Below are positions 1 to 5,384 of a DNA stretch of 5,494 nucleotides, piece by piece (within the stretch, counting starts at the first letter, position 1; each line of letters begins with the position of its first letter). The position numbers were made by a program, and so were the translations under genes. This DNA is from Rhizobiaceae bacterium (lineage in GTDB: Bacteria > Pseudomonadota > Alphaproteobacteria > Rhizobiales > Rhizobiaceae): NCBI GenBank assembly GCA_014380965.1, contig JACMIV010000249.1, positions 1 through 5,494 on the forward strand, in the 5' to 3' direction. The notes beneath the pieces are model-generated. The model was not told the DNA's origin and did not search any database. It saw nothing but the letters and a program-made list of their open reading frames with translations.

Positions 1-99
1 CGCCTGAGGCGGCTCACCGCGGGCTGGCCGCTTCGGCGACAGCGTCGAAGGGTGCGCACCAGCGTCGCTACTGTCGTCAGCCATCGCCATCACGGACAT
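1..99 (-). CDS. 5' end of an unidentified gene, last visible member of the pmbA operon (cut by window edge)
   Basis: On the minus strand an ATG at 99-97 opens a frame that stays open for 33 codons to the window edge. It starts 15 bp after the DUF4170 stop codon, on the same strand, which fits the spacing of the genes before it. Two more in-frame ATGs follow at 90 and 84. Only a weak ribosome site (GAAAAG) precedes position 99. The visible N-terminus begins MSVMAMADDSSDAG and is polar and Pro/Ala/Arg-rich, with no signal peptide or membrane segment. This is too little to identify a family. In related rhizobia the gene after DUF4170 is often a lysophospholipid acyltransferase (DUF374) or Kdo transferase of the lipid A pathway. 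That identity is inferred from recalled gene order, not from this sequence. Confidence 0.5.
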   Translation of the reverse strand, partial: MSVMAMADDSSDAGAHPSTLSPKRPARGEPPQA

Positions 100-114
100 T
101 CGCTTTTCAAACGC

Positions 115-351
115 TCAATCGCCGTCCGGATCGAGAAGGCGGTGCATGTGGACGATGAAGTAGCGCATGGCCGCATTGTCCACGGTCTGCTGCGCCTTCG
201 AGCGCCACGCGCTCATCGCGGAAGCATAGTCGGGAAAGATGCCGACGATATCAAGCGCGTCGAGATTCTTGAAATCGACGCTGTCGAGGTTCTTCAGTTC
301 GCCGCCGAAGACGAGGTGGAGACGCTGTTTCGGTTCCTGTTCCGTCGTCAT
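115..351 (-). CDS. DUF4170 domain-containing protein (78 aa)
   Basis: The 78-aa protein begins MTTEQEPKQRLHLVFGGEL and contains LDIVGIFPDY, a W at residue 49 in a SAMSAWRSKAQ stretch, and AMRYFIVHMHRLLDP near the end. This matches what I recall of DUF4170, a small soluble alphaproteobacterial family of unknown function. There is no signal peptide or transmembrane segment, and the C-terminus is acidic (DPDGD). The ATG at 351 was chosen because it lies 9 nt after a strong GGAGGA ribosome site (366-361) and overlaps the upstream phosphatase stop as ATGA. A much longer open frame extends upstream, but it is only the out-of-frame shadow of the phosphatase gene. The overlap implies translational coupling and roughly matched production with the phosphatase. 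No reaction can be assigned; a short alpha/beta fold with a role near the envelope or phosphatase is speculation from context. Confidence 0.85.
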   Translation of the reverse strand: MTTEQEPKQRLHLVFGGELKNLDSVDFKNLDALDIVGIFPDYASAMSAWRSKAQQTVDNAAMRYFIVHMHRLLDPDGD

Positions 352-1196
352 CGCGTCGGTTCCTCCTTCGAGATGTCCTGCCCGGTCACGGGAGCGAGCG
401 AGAGGCTTGCGAGCCGCAGCAGCTCCGGCAGCGCATGGCCGGCCGCAGCGACGAGGAGGCCATGCCTTCTGCCCTCGCTCTTGTAAAGCCTGCGCTCTCC
501 GGCGAAGTCGACGAGCGCGCCGCCCGCCCTCTCCAGGATGAGGTCGCCGGCGGCGATGTCCCAGTCGTTGGCGTGGGGCCTGATCAACGTTCCGTCGAGG
601 CGGCCGCAAGCCACGAGCGCCAGCCGGTAGGCGAGGGACGGAGCATTGCGCCGAATCAGCAAGCCGCTCTCGCCCGCCGGGCCGAGCCTCTTGCGGACGG
701 TGTCGGGCATTGAAACGCTGAGCATGCCGGAGGCGGCCGGACGGGCGACTGACAGAACGCCGCCGTTCATCCGTGCTTCCGTGCCGGCTGCGGCCGTGAA
801 GATCTCGCCGCGCGCCGGCGCGTCGATCACCCCGGCGATCGGACGGCCCTTCTCGACGACCGCGATCGACACGCACCAGTACTCTTCGCCGCGGATGTAG
901 GCGCGCGTGCCATCAATGGGATCGACGACGAAGAAGCGTTCAGGCTCCGCAGCAGGCACGTCTATTGCCGGCAGGGGTTCGGTCTCCTCCGACAGCCATC
1001 CATAGGTCGGGCGCGCAGCGAGCAACGTCGCCTTCAGGTAGCGATCGACGGCGAAATCGGCTTCGCTGACGGGGGAGTTGCCCTCCTTCCACCAGACCTG
1101 CGGATCCTGCCTGAAGTAGCCCATCGCGATGCGCCCGGCCTCACGGCCGGCCATCTCGAGAAGCGCCAGATCATCAGCAGGCGAGCCGAACTCCAT
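348..1196 (-). CDS. Inositol monophosphatase-superfamily phosphatase, CysQ / 3'(2'),5'-bisphosphate nucleotidase type
   Basis: This 282-aa protein, a usual length for the family, has the full set of Mg2+-dependent, Li+-sensitive phosphatase motifs. They are SPVSEADFAVD at 41-51, WLSEET at 67-72 (metal ligand E70), DPIDGT at 92-97 (D92, the I94 carbonyl and D95) and WDIAAGDLIL at 212-221 (D213). It is soluble, with no signal peptide. Family members hydrolyse phosphate monoesters such as 3'-phosphoadenosine 5'-phosphate (sulfur assimilation) or inositol phosphates. The WWKEGNSPVSEAD N-terminal signature resembles alphaproteobacterial proteins usually named CysQ-like, but motifs alone do not settle the substrate. 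The ATG at 1196 follows the pmbA stop by only 3 bp, and I see no clear Shine-Dalgarno for it, so translation is probably coupled to pmbA. Its stop overlaps the DUF4170 start. All active-site residues are intact, so it should be catalytically competent. Confidence 0.9.
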   Translation of the reverse strand: MEFGSPADDLALLEMAGREAGRIAMGYFRQDPQVWWKEGNSPVSEADFAVDRYLKATLLAARPTYGWLSEETEPLPAIDVPAAEPERFFVVDPIDGTRAYIRGEEYWCVSIAVVEKGRPIAGVIDAPARGEIFTAAAGTEARMNGGVLSVARPAASGMLSVSMPDTVRKRLGPAGESGLLIRRNAPSLAYRLALVACGRLDGTLIRPHANDWDIAAGDLILERAGGALVDFAGERRLYKSEGRRHGLLVAAAGHALPELLRLASLSLAPVTGQDISKEEPTR

Positions 1197-1199
1197 CGA

Positions 1200-2537
1200 T
1201 CAGTCGCCCGCCACCGTCATCGTTCCGACACGCAGAGTAGGCGCGACGACGGAGTAGCGAGTGTCGAGATCGTTCGCCGCCGTGAGGTCTAGCAGCATTT
1301 CGGCGAGGTTGCCCGCAATGGTCACCTCGGACACCGGGTAGGTCAACTCCCCGTTCTCGATCATGAAACCGGAAATGCCGCGGGAATAGTCGCCGGTCAC
1401 GAGGTTGACACCCTGGCCGATCAACTCGGTCACGTAGATGCCCCGCCCCGTCTCGCGGACGAGCGCCTCCGGATCAAGGCTTCCCGGCGTGACGACGACA
1501 TTGGTCGAGGAAGGGGACACGCCGCCCGACGAACGCGAGGCCCGCGCATTCGAGGCAAGGCCGAGCTCGCGGCCGGTCGCCGTGTCGAGAATCCAGCTCT
1601 CAAGAACGCCGTTCGCAACGAGGGTGAGCGGAGCGCCGCGCACGCCCTCACCGTCGAAGGCGCGCGAACCGGAGCGCCGTGCCAGCAGCGGCTCATCGGT
1701 GATCGACATCGTGTCGGGTAGGACGCGCTCGCCCATCCGGTCCTTCAGGAAACTCGTCTTGCGCGCGATCGCCGCGCCGTTGATCGCGCCGACGACATGG
1801 CCGATCAGGCCGCGGGAGACGCGCGGGTCGAAGACGATGGGGTAGCGACCCGTCGGCACCTTGCGCGGGCCAAGTCGGCGCACGGTGCGCTCCCCGGCGC
1901 GGCGGCCGATCTCGGCCGAAGCTTCGAGATCGGCGGCGTGGATGCGCGAATCATAATCGTAGTCGCGCTGCATCTTCACCCCGTCGCCGGCGATGACGCT
2001 GACCGAGCGCGAGAAAGCGGACCGCATGCGCCAGCCCGAAAATCCGCCGGAGGTCACGAGGACGAGCCCTGAGACACCGACCGACGCCCCCGCCCCTCCC
2101 GAATTCGAGACGCCTGGGATGGCTCGCGCGGCATCTTCGAGCGCCAAGGCCTCCTCGACGAGCGCGGCGCTCTCGATCTCGGTCGGATCGAACAGATCGA
2201 GGTCGAGCTGATCGCGGGCGAGGAGCGCGGGGTCTGCCAGACTCGCGAATGGATCCTCGGGAGACACCTTGGCCATGGCGACGGCTCGCTCGACGAGCGG
2301 GCCGATCTCGGCACGGATGTCGGCCGAGACGGTCGCGACGCGCCGCCCGACGAAGACACGAAGGCTCACGTCCTCGCTTTCGGAGGACTCGGTGTCCTCG
2401 ACCTTGCCGAGCCGCACCGAAGCGCCGCGCGAGCGCGAGCGTACCACCGCGGCATCCGCCGCATCGGCACCAGCGGCGAGCGCTGAGGCGATGAGCCGCT
2501 CCGCCGCATCGAGAAGGCGGCGCGTCTCGTCGTCCAT
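1200..2537 (-). CDS. pmbA: TldE/PmbA family protein, non-catalytic-type partner of metalloprotease TldD
   Basis: From the ATG at 2537 the protein has 445 residues, close to E. coli PmbA (about 450). N-terminal family signatures are RGASVRLGKVEDTESSESED and VSLRVFVGRRVATVS (about 37-71). The C-terminal hallmark is TGDYSRGISGFMIENGELTY at 381-400, followed by PVSEVTIAGN. The zinc motif HExxxH of TldD is absent; the equivalent stretch reads SRGLIGHVVGAINGAAI (about 241-257). This marks the TldE/PmbA subunit rather than TldD. The TldD-TldE complex trims unfolded or leader peptides, for example microcin B17 maturation and CcdA turnover in E. coli. No tldD gene is visible here, so the partner must be elsewhere. 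An in-frame ATG at 2570 would add 11 residues but has no ribosome site and falls on the candidate -10 element. The 2537 ATG has AGGA 6 nt upstream (2547-2544). It is the first gene of the leftward operon. Confidence 0.93.
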   Translation of the reverse strand: MDDETRRLLDAAERLIASALAAGADAADAAVVRSRSRGASVRLGKVEDTESSESEDVSLRVFVGRRVATVSADIRAEIGPLVERAVAMAKVSPEDPFASLADPALLARDQLDLDLFDPTEIESAALVEEALALEDAARAIPGVSNSGGAGASVGVSGLVLVTSGGFSGWRMRSAFSRSVSVIAGDGVKMQRDYDYDSRIHAADLEASAEIGRRAGERTVRRLGPRKVPTGRYPIVFDPRVSRGLIGHVVGAINGAAIARKTSFLKDRMGERVLPDTMSITDEPLLARRSGSRAFDGEGVRGAPLTLVANGVLESWILDTATGRELGLASNARASRSSGGVSPSSTNVVVTPGSLDPEALVRETGRGIYVTELIGQGVNLVTGDYSRGISGFMIENGELTYPVSEVTIAGNLAEMLLDLTAANDLDTRYSVVAPTLRVGTMTVAGD

Positions 2538-2568
2538 GTCGTGTCCTGCTGGTTTCTGCATCCGGAAC

Positions 2569-2596
2569 ATTTATGGTGCGACGCGTCGGAAGCCAA
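2569..2596 (-). promoter_or_regulatory. Candidate sigma70-type promoter for the pmbA operon
   Basis: Read on the minus strand, TTGGCT (2596-2591) is followed after 16 bp by ATAAAT (2574-2569; equally readable as CATAAA in a neighbouring register). Transcription would start near 2562, leaving an untranslated leader of about 25 nt before the pmbA ATG at 2537, with its AGGA inside. Matches to consensus are only partial, but this is the most A/T-rich hexamer in an otherwise GC-rich spacer. It is placed sensibly for the 2537 start and would exclude the 2570 start. Confidence 0.35.
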
Positions 2597-2648
2597 GCTG
2601 TGCGTCGGGAAATCGCTGCTGCGGTCGGGGGTCCCGATGTCGCGGATG

Positions 2649-2680
2649 GTTCGAATGATGCCAAACTCATCCGCTCGAAC
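2649..2680. repeat. Imperfect 32-bp inverted repeat upstream of the Kef-type antiporter (operator or leader hairpin)
   Basis: The outer arms GTTCGA (2649-2654) and TCGAAC (2675-2680) are perfect reverse complements. The inner arms GATG (2657-2660) and CATC (2668-2671) also pair, around the 7-nt centre CCAAACT, with 2- and 3-nt internal mismatches. The repeat ends 18 bp before the GTG start at 2699. It could be a dimeric regulator's binding site or an RNA hairpin in the antiporter leader. A second small inverted repeat, TCGGG-GGT-CCCGA, lies at 2625-2637. I found no convincing promoter hexamers for the antiporter in this 161-bp spacer. Confidence 0.45.
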
Positions 2681-2698
2681 AGAATCGGGAAGAAAGCC

Positions 2699-4498
2699 GT
2701 GGAAGAACAGAGCTCGCTTTTCCTGGAGGTAATCCTCCTTCTCGGCGGCGGCATCCTCGCCGGCACGATCTTCAAGCGCGTCGGTCTCGGGACGGTGCTC
2801 GGCTATCTCTTCGCGGGCATCGTGATGGGGCCAGTGCTGGGGCTGATCCACGGCGGCGGCGAGATCCTGCACATCGGGGAGCTTGGCGTCGTCTTTCTCC
2901 TCTTCATCATCGGCCTGGAACTCAAGGCAAGCCGCCTGTGGGCGCTTCGACGCCAGATCTTCGGCCTCGGCCTGTCGCAGGTGCTCCTGACAGGCGTCGC
3001 TCTCATGGGGCTGTCGATGCTCTTCGGCATCGACTGGCGCGCGTCCTTCGTCATCGGCTTCGGCCTCGCCCTCTCCTCGACGGCCTTCGGGCTCCAGCTC
3101 CTCGAAGAATCGGGCGAGACCAACACGCGACACGGACAGGCGGCGTTCTCGGTCCTGCTCTTTCAAGACCTCGCCGTCGTGCCGCTCCTGGCGCTGCTGC
3201 CGTTTCTTGCGCCTTCGACCGGCGAGGCCGCGGGGTTCGACCCGCTGCAGTTCGCCCTTTCTGTCGGCGCCATCGTCGCGCTGCTCGCGGCCGGGCGCTA
3301 TCTCCTCAATCCGCTGTTCTGGGTGATGGCCAACTCCGGCGCTCGCGAGGTGATGATAGGGGCGGCGCTCTTCGTCGTGCTCGGATCCGCCATGCTGATG
3401 GCGGCCGCCGGCTTCTCGATGGCCATGGGCGCCTTCATGGCTGGCGTGATGCTCGCCGAATCGACCTACCGGCACGAACTCGAAGCCGATATCGAGCCCT
3501 TCCGCGGCATCCTGCTCGGCCTCTTCTTCATCGGCGTCGGCCTGTCGCTCGATCTCGGCATCATCCTCGGCGAATGGCTGACCATCCTCATCGCCACACC
3601 CGCGCTCCTCGCGGTCAAGGCTGTCGTTCTCTACTGGCTGTCGCGTTTCTTCGACGAGAGCCACGATTCGGCCGCGCGCGTCTCCGCGCTGCTGCCGCAG
3701 GGCGGCGAGTTCGCCTTCGTCCTCTTTGCGGCCGCTGCGGCCAACGCGATCTTCCCGGCCGAAACCTCGTCGCTGCTCGTCGCGATCGTCACCCTCTCGA
3801 TGGCGCTGACGCCCGCGACGGCCTGGATCGGCAAACGGCTCTCCGCCGAACTCCAGCCCGAGGAGCTGGAGGAGAACTTCGAAGGCGCAGGCTCGGACGT
3901 TTTGATGATCGGCTTCTCGCGCTTCGCGCAGATCACCGCGCAGGTCCTTCTCTCGCACGGGACCGACGTGACCATCCTCGATTCCTCGGCCGAGCGTATC
4001 CGCACGGCCGCAAAATTCGGGTTCCGCATCTATTTCGGCTCGGGCCAGCGGCGCGACGTGCTGGAGGCAGCGGGCATTCGCAAGGCGAAGATCGTCGCCA
4101 TCTGCACCAACAAGCCGGAAACGACGGACCTTATCGTCGACCTCATCCGCTCCGAGTTTCCGAACGTCAGCCTCTACGTGCGTTCCTACGATCGAAACCA
4201 CTCGCTGTCGCTGCTCGCGCGCGGCGTCGACTTCGAGATCCGCGAGACGCTGGAATCGGCGCTCGCCTTCGGCGGCGAGACGCTCGCCGGCCTCGGCGTC
4301 GAGCCACAGGTCGCAGAGGCGATCGTCGAGGACGTACGCCGCCGCGACATCGAGCGGCTGAAGATTCAGCAGGTCGAGGGCATCTACGGCGGCATCGACA
4401 TGATGGCGACGCGCAAGGCGACGCCCGAACCACTCGTCAAGCCCAGGCAGAAGCCGCAGGCGGCAGCGGCCGTGGAAATCGAAGCCGTCGCCGAGTAG
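2699..4498 (+). CDS. KefB/KefC-type monovalent cation:proton antiporter (CPA2 family) with KTN/RCK domain
   Basis: From GTG 2699 this is a 599-aa inner-membrane protein, close to E. coli KefB/KefC (about 600-620). Residues 8-378 form the many-helix exchanger domain. It contains GLELK (72-76), ALSSTAFGLQLLEE, the ion-site FQDLAVVP with Q156-D157, HELEADIEPFRGILLGLFFIG (from 259, the Kef regulatory-loop region with E262 and D264) and LLPQGGEFAFVLF. Residues about 398-534 form a Rossmann KTN/RCK domain with D428 ending the second strand and YVRSYD...RETLESALAFG. The nucleotide loop reads GFSRFA (405-410) where GFGRFG is usual. The tail after about 568 is Lys/Pro/Ala-rich. Kef systems release K+ in exchange for H+ when glutathione adducts form, protecting against electrophiles. 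No KefF/KefG ancillary gene is adjacent. An in-frame ATG at 2573 would add 42 hydrophilic, non-homologous-looking residues across the control region. GTG 2699 has GGGAAG 6 nt upstream and matches the family N-terminus. Cation and ligand specificity are inferred. Confidence 0.93.
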   Translation: MEEQSSLFLEVILLLGGGILAGTIFKRVGLGTVLGYLFAGIVMGPVLGLIHGGGEILHIGELGVVFLLFIIGLELKASRLWALRRQIFGLGLSQVLLTGVALMGLSMLFGIDWRASFVIGFGLALSSTAFGLQLLEESGETNTRHGQAAFSVLLFQDLAVVPLLALLPFLAPSTGEAAGFDPLQFALSVGAIVALLAAGRYLLNPLFWVMANSGAREVMIGAALFVVLGSAMLMAAAGFSMAMGAFMAGVMLAESTYRHELEADIEPFRGILLGLFFIGVGLSLDLGIILGEWLTILIATPALLAVKAVVLYWLSRFFDESHDSAARVSALLPQGGEFAFVLFAAAAANAIFPAETSSLLVAIVTLSMALTPATAWIGKRLSAELQPEELEENFEGAGSDVLMIGFSRFAQITAQVLLSHGTDVTILDSSAERIRTAAKFGFRIYFGSGQRRDVLEAAGIRKAKIVAICTNKPETTDLIVDLIRSEFPNVSLYVRSYDRNHSLSLLARGVDFEIRETLESALAFGGETLAGLGVEPQVAEAIVEDVRRRDIERLKIQQVEGIYGGIDMMATRKATPEPLVKPRQKPQAAAAVEIEAVAE

Positions 4499-4518
4499 AC
4501 GCGGGTCGCGCCCGCGTC
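4498..4518 (+). terminator. GC-rich hairpin at the end of the antiporter gene, possible terminator without T-tract
   Basis: GACGCGGG (4498-4505) and CCCGCGTC (4511-4518) form a perfect 8-bp stem with a 5-nt loop (TCGCG), starting on the last base of the antiporter stop codon. No run of T follows, so it is not a classical intrinsic terminator. It may act in mRNA 3'-end stability or as a partial terminator. The stretch from here to 4582 holds no other gene that I can support. A weak promoter-like pair, TTGATG (4540-4545) and TGTAGT (4562-4567) with a 16-bp spacer, is present but unconvincing, because its start point would fall on the mini-ORF ribosome site. Confidence 0.35.
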
Positions 4519-4582
4519 GATGCCATCAGCGAAGTGTCATTGATGCGCCGGGCCGGGTGGGTGTAGTGCCAGGAGCGCCGCG

Positions 4583-4636
4583 ATGACGACGCCCGAGCTC
4601 AGCATCGCCTTGTCTCTTGAAAGCCTCTCACCATGA
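4583..4636 (+). CDS. Putative 17-codon leader ORF translationally coupled to the VOC gene
   Basis: ATG 4583 opens a short frame encoding MTTPELSIALSLESLSP and ending at TGA 4634-4636. It is preceded by AGGAG (4571-4575) with an ideal 7-nt spacer, the best ribosome site in this part of the window. Its stop overlaps the VOC start as ATGA. The VOC ATG itself has only a weak GAAAG about 9 nt upstream, so ribosomes loaded on the mini-ORF may re-initiate at the VOC gene. The peptide is Ser/Leu-rich with no obvious attenuation-type codon run, and no known family is recognised. It could also be chance, or an RBS left behind after a local rearrangement. Confidence 0.35.
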   Translation: MTTPELSIALSLESLSP

Positions 4637-5061
4637 TCGTCACGCCCTTCCACCTCGCCTTCCCCGTCAGAGACCTCGAAGAGACGCGGACTTTCTACGA
4701 GACCGTGCTTGGGGCGAGGATCGGGCGGTCGTCCGCAACCTGGGTCGATTTCGATCTCTTCGGGCACCAGCTCTCGGCTCATCTCCGCCCTGCCACGGGC
4801 TTAGTCCCAAGAAGCGTCACGGGCCAAGTGGACGGCCACGCCGTGCCCATCCCGCATTTCGGCGTTGTTCTCGGACTTACCGATTGGGACACTCTGTCAG
4901 TACGCCTGGAAGCTCGTGACGACATCGCGTGGATCGAGAGGCCGATGGTTCGCTTCAAGGGTGAGCCGGGCGAGCAGGCGACCCTCTTCCTTTACGACCC
5001 TTCCGGCAACGCATTAGAATTCAAAGGCTTTGCGGACATGAGCCGCGTTTTCGCAAGCTGA
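4633..5061 (+). CDS. VOC-superfamily protein (glyoxalase / bleomycin-resistance / dioxygenase fold)
   Basis: This 142-aa soluble protein has the paired beta-alpha-beta-beta-beta modules of the vicinal oxygen chelate fold. The first runs from PFHLAFPVRDLEETRTFYETV to FDLFGHQLSAH, the second from VPIPHFGVVL to DPSGNALEFKGF. Likely metal ligands are H7, H50 (or H45), H75 and E129, all in expected family positions. Such proteins use a divalent metal for isomerase, dioxygenase or resistance chemistry; the substrate here is unknown. The ATG at 4633 fits the family N-terminus exactly. Its own ribosome site is weak and it overlaps an upstream mini-ORF by ATGA. It uses codons scarce in its neighbours, including two TTA leucine codons (4801-4803 and 5014-5016) and an AGA arginine codon, which may indicate later acquisition. 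It converges on the DUF2945 gene, with 21 bp between the stop codons. Confidence 0.88.
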   Translation: MIVTPFHLAFPVRDLEETRTFYETVLGARIGRSSATWVDFDLFGHQLSAHLRPATGLVPRSVTGQVDGHAVPIPHFGVVLGLTDWDTLSVRLEARDDIAWIERPMVRFKGEPGEQATLFLYDPSGNALEFKGFADMSRVFAS

Positions 5062-5087
5062 AAGGCACTGACTCTCGAAGGTTCAGC
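5057..5087. repeat. Inverted repeat spanning both convergent stop codons
   Basis: GCTGAA (5057-5062) and TTCAGC (5082-5087) are perfect reverse complements separated by 19 bp. The TGA of the VOC gene (5059-5061) and the TGA of the DUF2945 gene (5085-5083) sit symmetrically in the two arms. The loop is long and there is no T-tract, so a bidirectional terminator is possible but weak. The symmetry may largely reflect the two stop codons. Confidence 0.25.
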
Positions 5088-5301
5088 CCTTCGCCGTCAG
5101 CTCCGAATGGCTCTTCAGGGCCTCGCCTCCCTTTTCCTGCTCGACGAGGTAGGCCGGCTCCTTGTCGTCGGCGTTGCGGGTGATCTCCTTGCCCTTGATG
5201 GTGCGGGTCACCTTCTCGGTAAAGCTCTCGGCGATCTTGCCCTCGGCGGTTCCCTGTCCCCACTTCCACTCGACCTTCTGGCCCTTGTGAAACTTCGTCA
5301 T
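5083..5301 (-). CDS. DUF2945 / HVA1-type Tudor-like small protein (72 aa)
   Basis: The 72-aa protein begins MTKFHKGQKVEWKWGQGTAE and contains GKIAESFTEKVTRTIKGKEI, then DDKEPAYLVEQEKGG and a closing SHSELTAKG. This matches, from memory, DUF2945, also named hypervirulence-associated (HVA1) Tudor domain. It is a small beta-barrel found in bacteria and fungi whose molecular role is not established. It is highly charged, likely cytosolic, and has no signal peptide. The ATG at 5301 is supported by AAGGAG (5315-5310) with an 8-nt spacer. It is a single-gene unit on the minus strand, convergent with the VOC gene. Its 5' flank holds no clear promoter that I can identify. Bacterial members are often near stress genes, but nothing here shows what it responds to. 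Confidence 0.85.
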   Translation of the reverse strand: MTKFHKGQKVEWKWGQGTAEGKIAESFTEKVTRTIKGKEITRNADDKEPAYLVEQEKGGEALKSHSELTAKG

Positions 5302-5384
5302 CTCGTCTTCTCCTTTGCCGACGCTCGGCGTTGATCCTGGCTGACGAATGCGGAGGGGCGTAGCGACGTTCCCGGAGGCAGAGT

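Noticed and set aside
352..876. Extension of the DUF4170 frame to a 253-codon protein
   Set aside because: The upstream part is an Arg-rich out-of-frame reading of the phosphatase gene. The ATG at 351 has the strong ribosome site and the ATGA overlap.
1951..2775. A 274-codon minus-strand frame covering the pmbA start and the divergent spacer
   Set aside because: It is an Arg-rich shadow of pmbA in another frame and lacks any domain, while pmbA itself is unambiguous.
2366..4201. A 611-codon open frame antisense to the antiporter gene
   Set aside because: Its product is almost entirely charged, low-complexity Asp/Glu/Arg/His-rich sequence, with no family signature. The sense strand encodes a clear Kef-type antiporter. 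Strong GC3 bias commonly opens such antisense frames.
2938..4566. A 542-codon plus-strand frame overlapping the antiporter in another frame
   Set aside because: The translation is Arg/Ala/Pro-rich shadow sequence without domains, and the overlapping frame has full family-level motifs.
4537..4782. An 81-codon minus-strand frame over the mini-ORF and VOC start
   Set aside because: It has no family resemblance and lies antisense to the well-supported VOC coding sequence.
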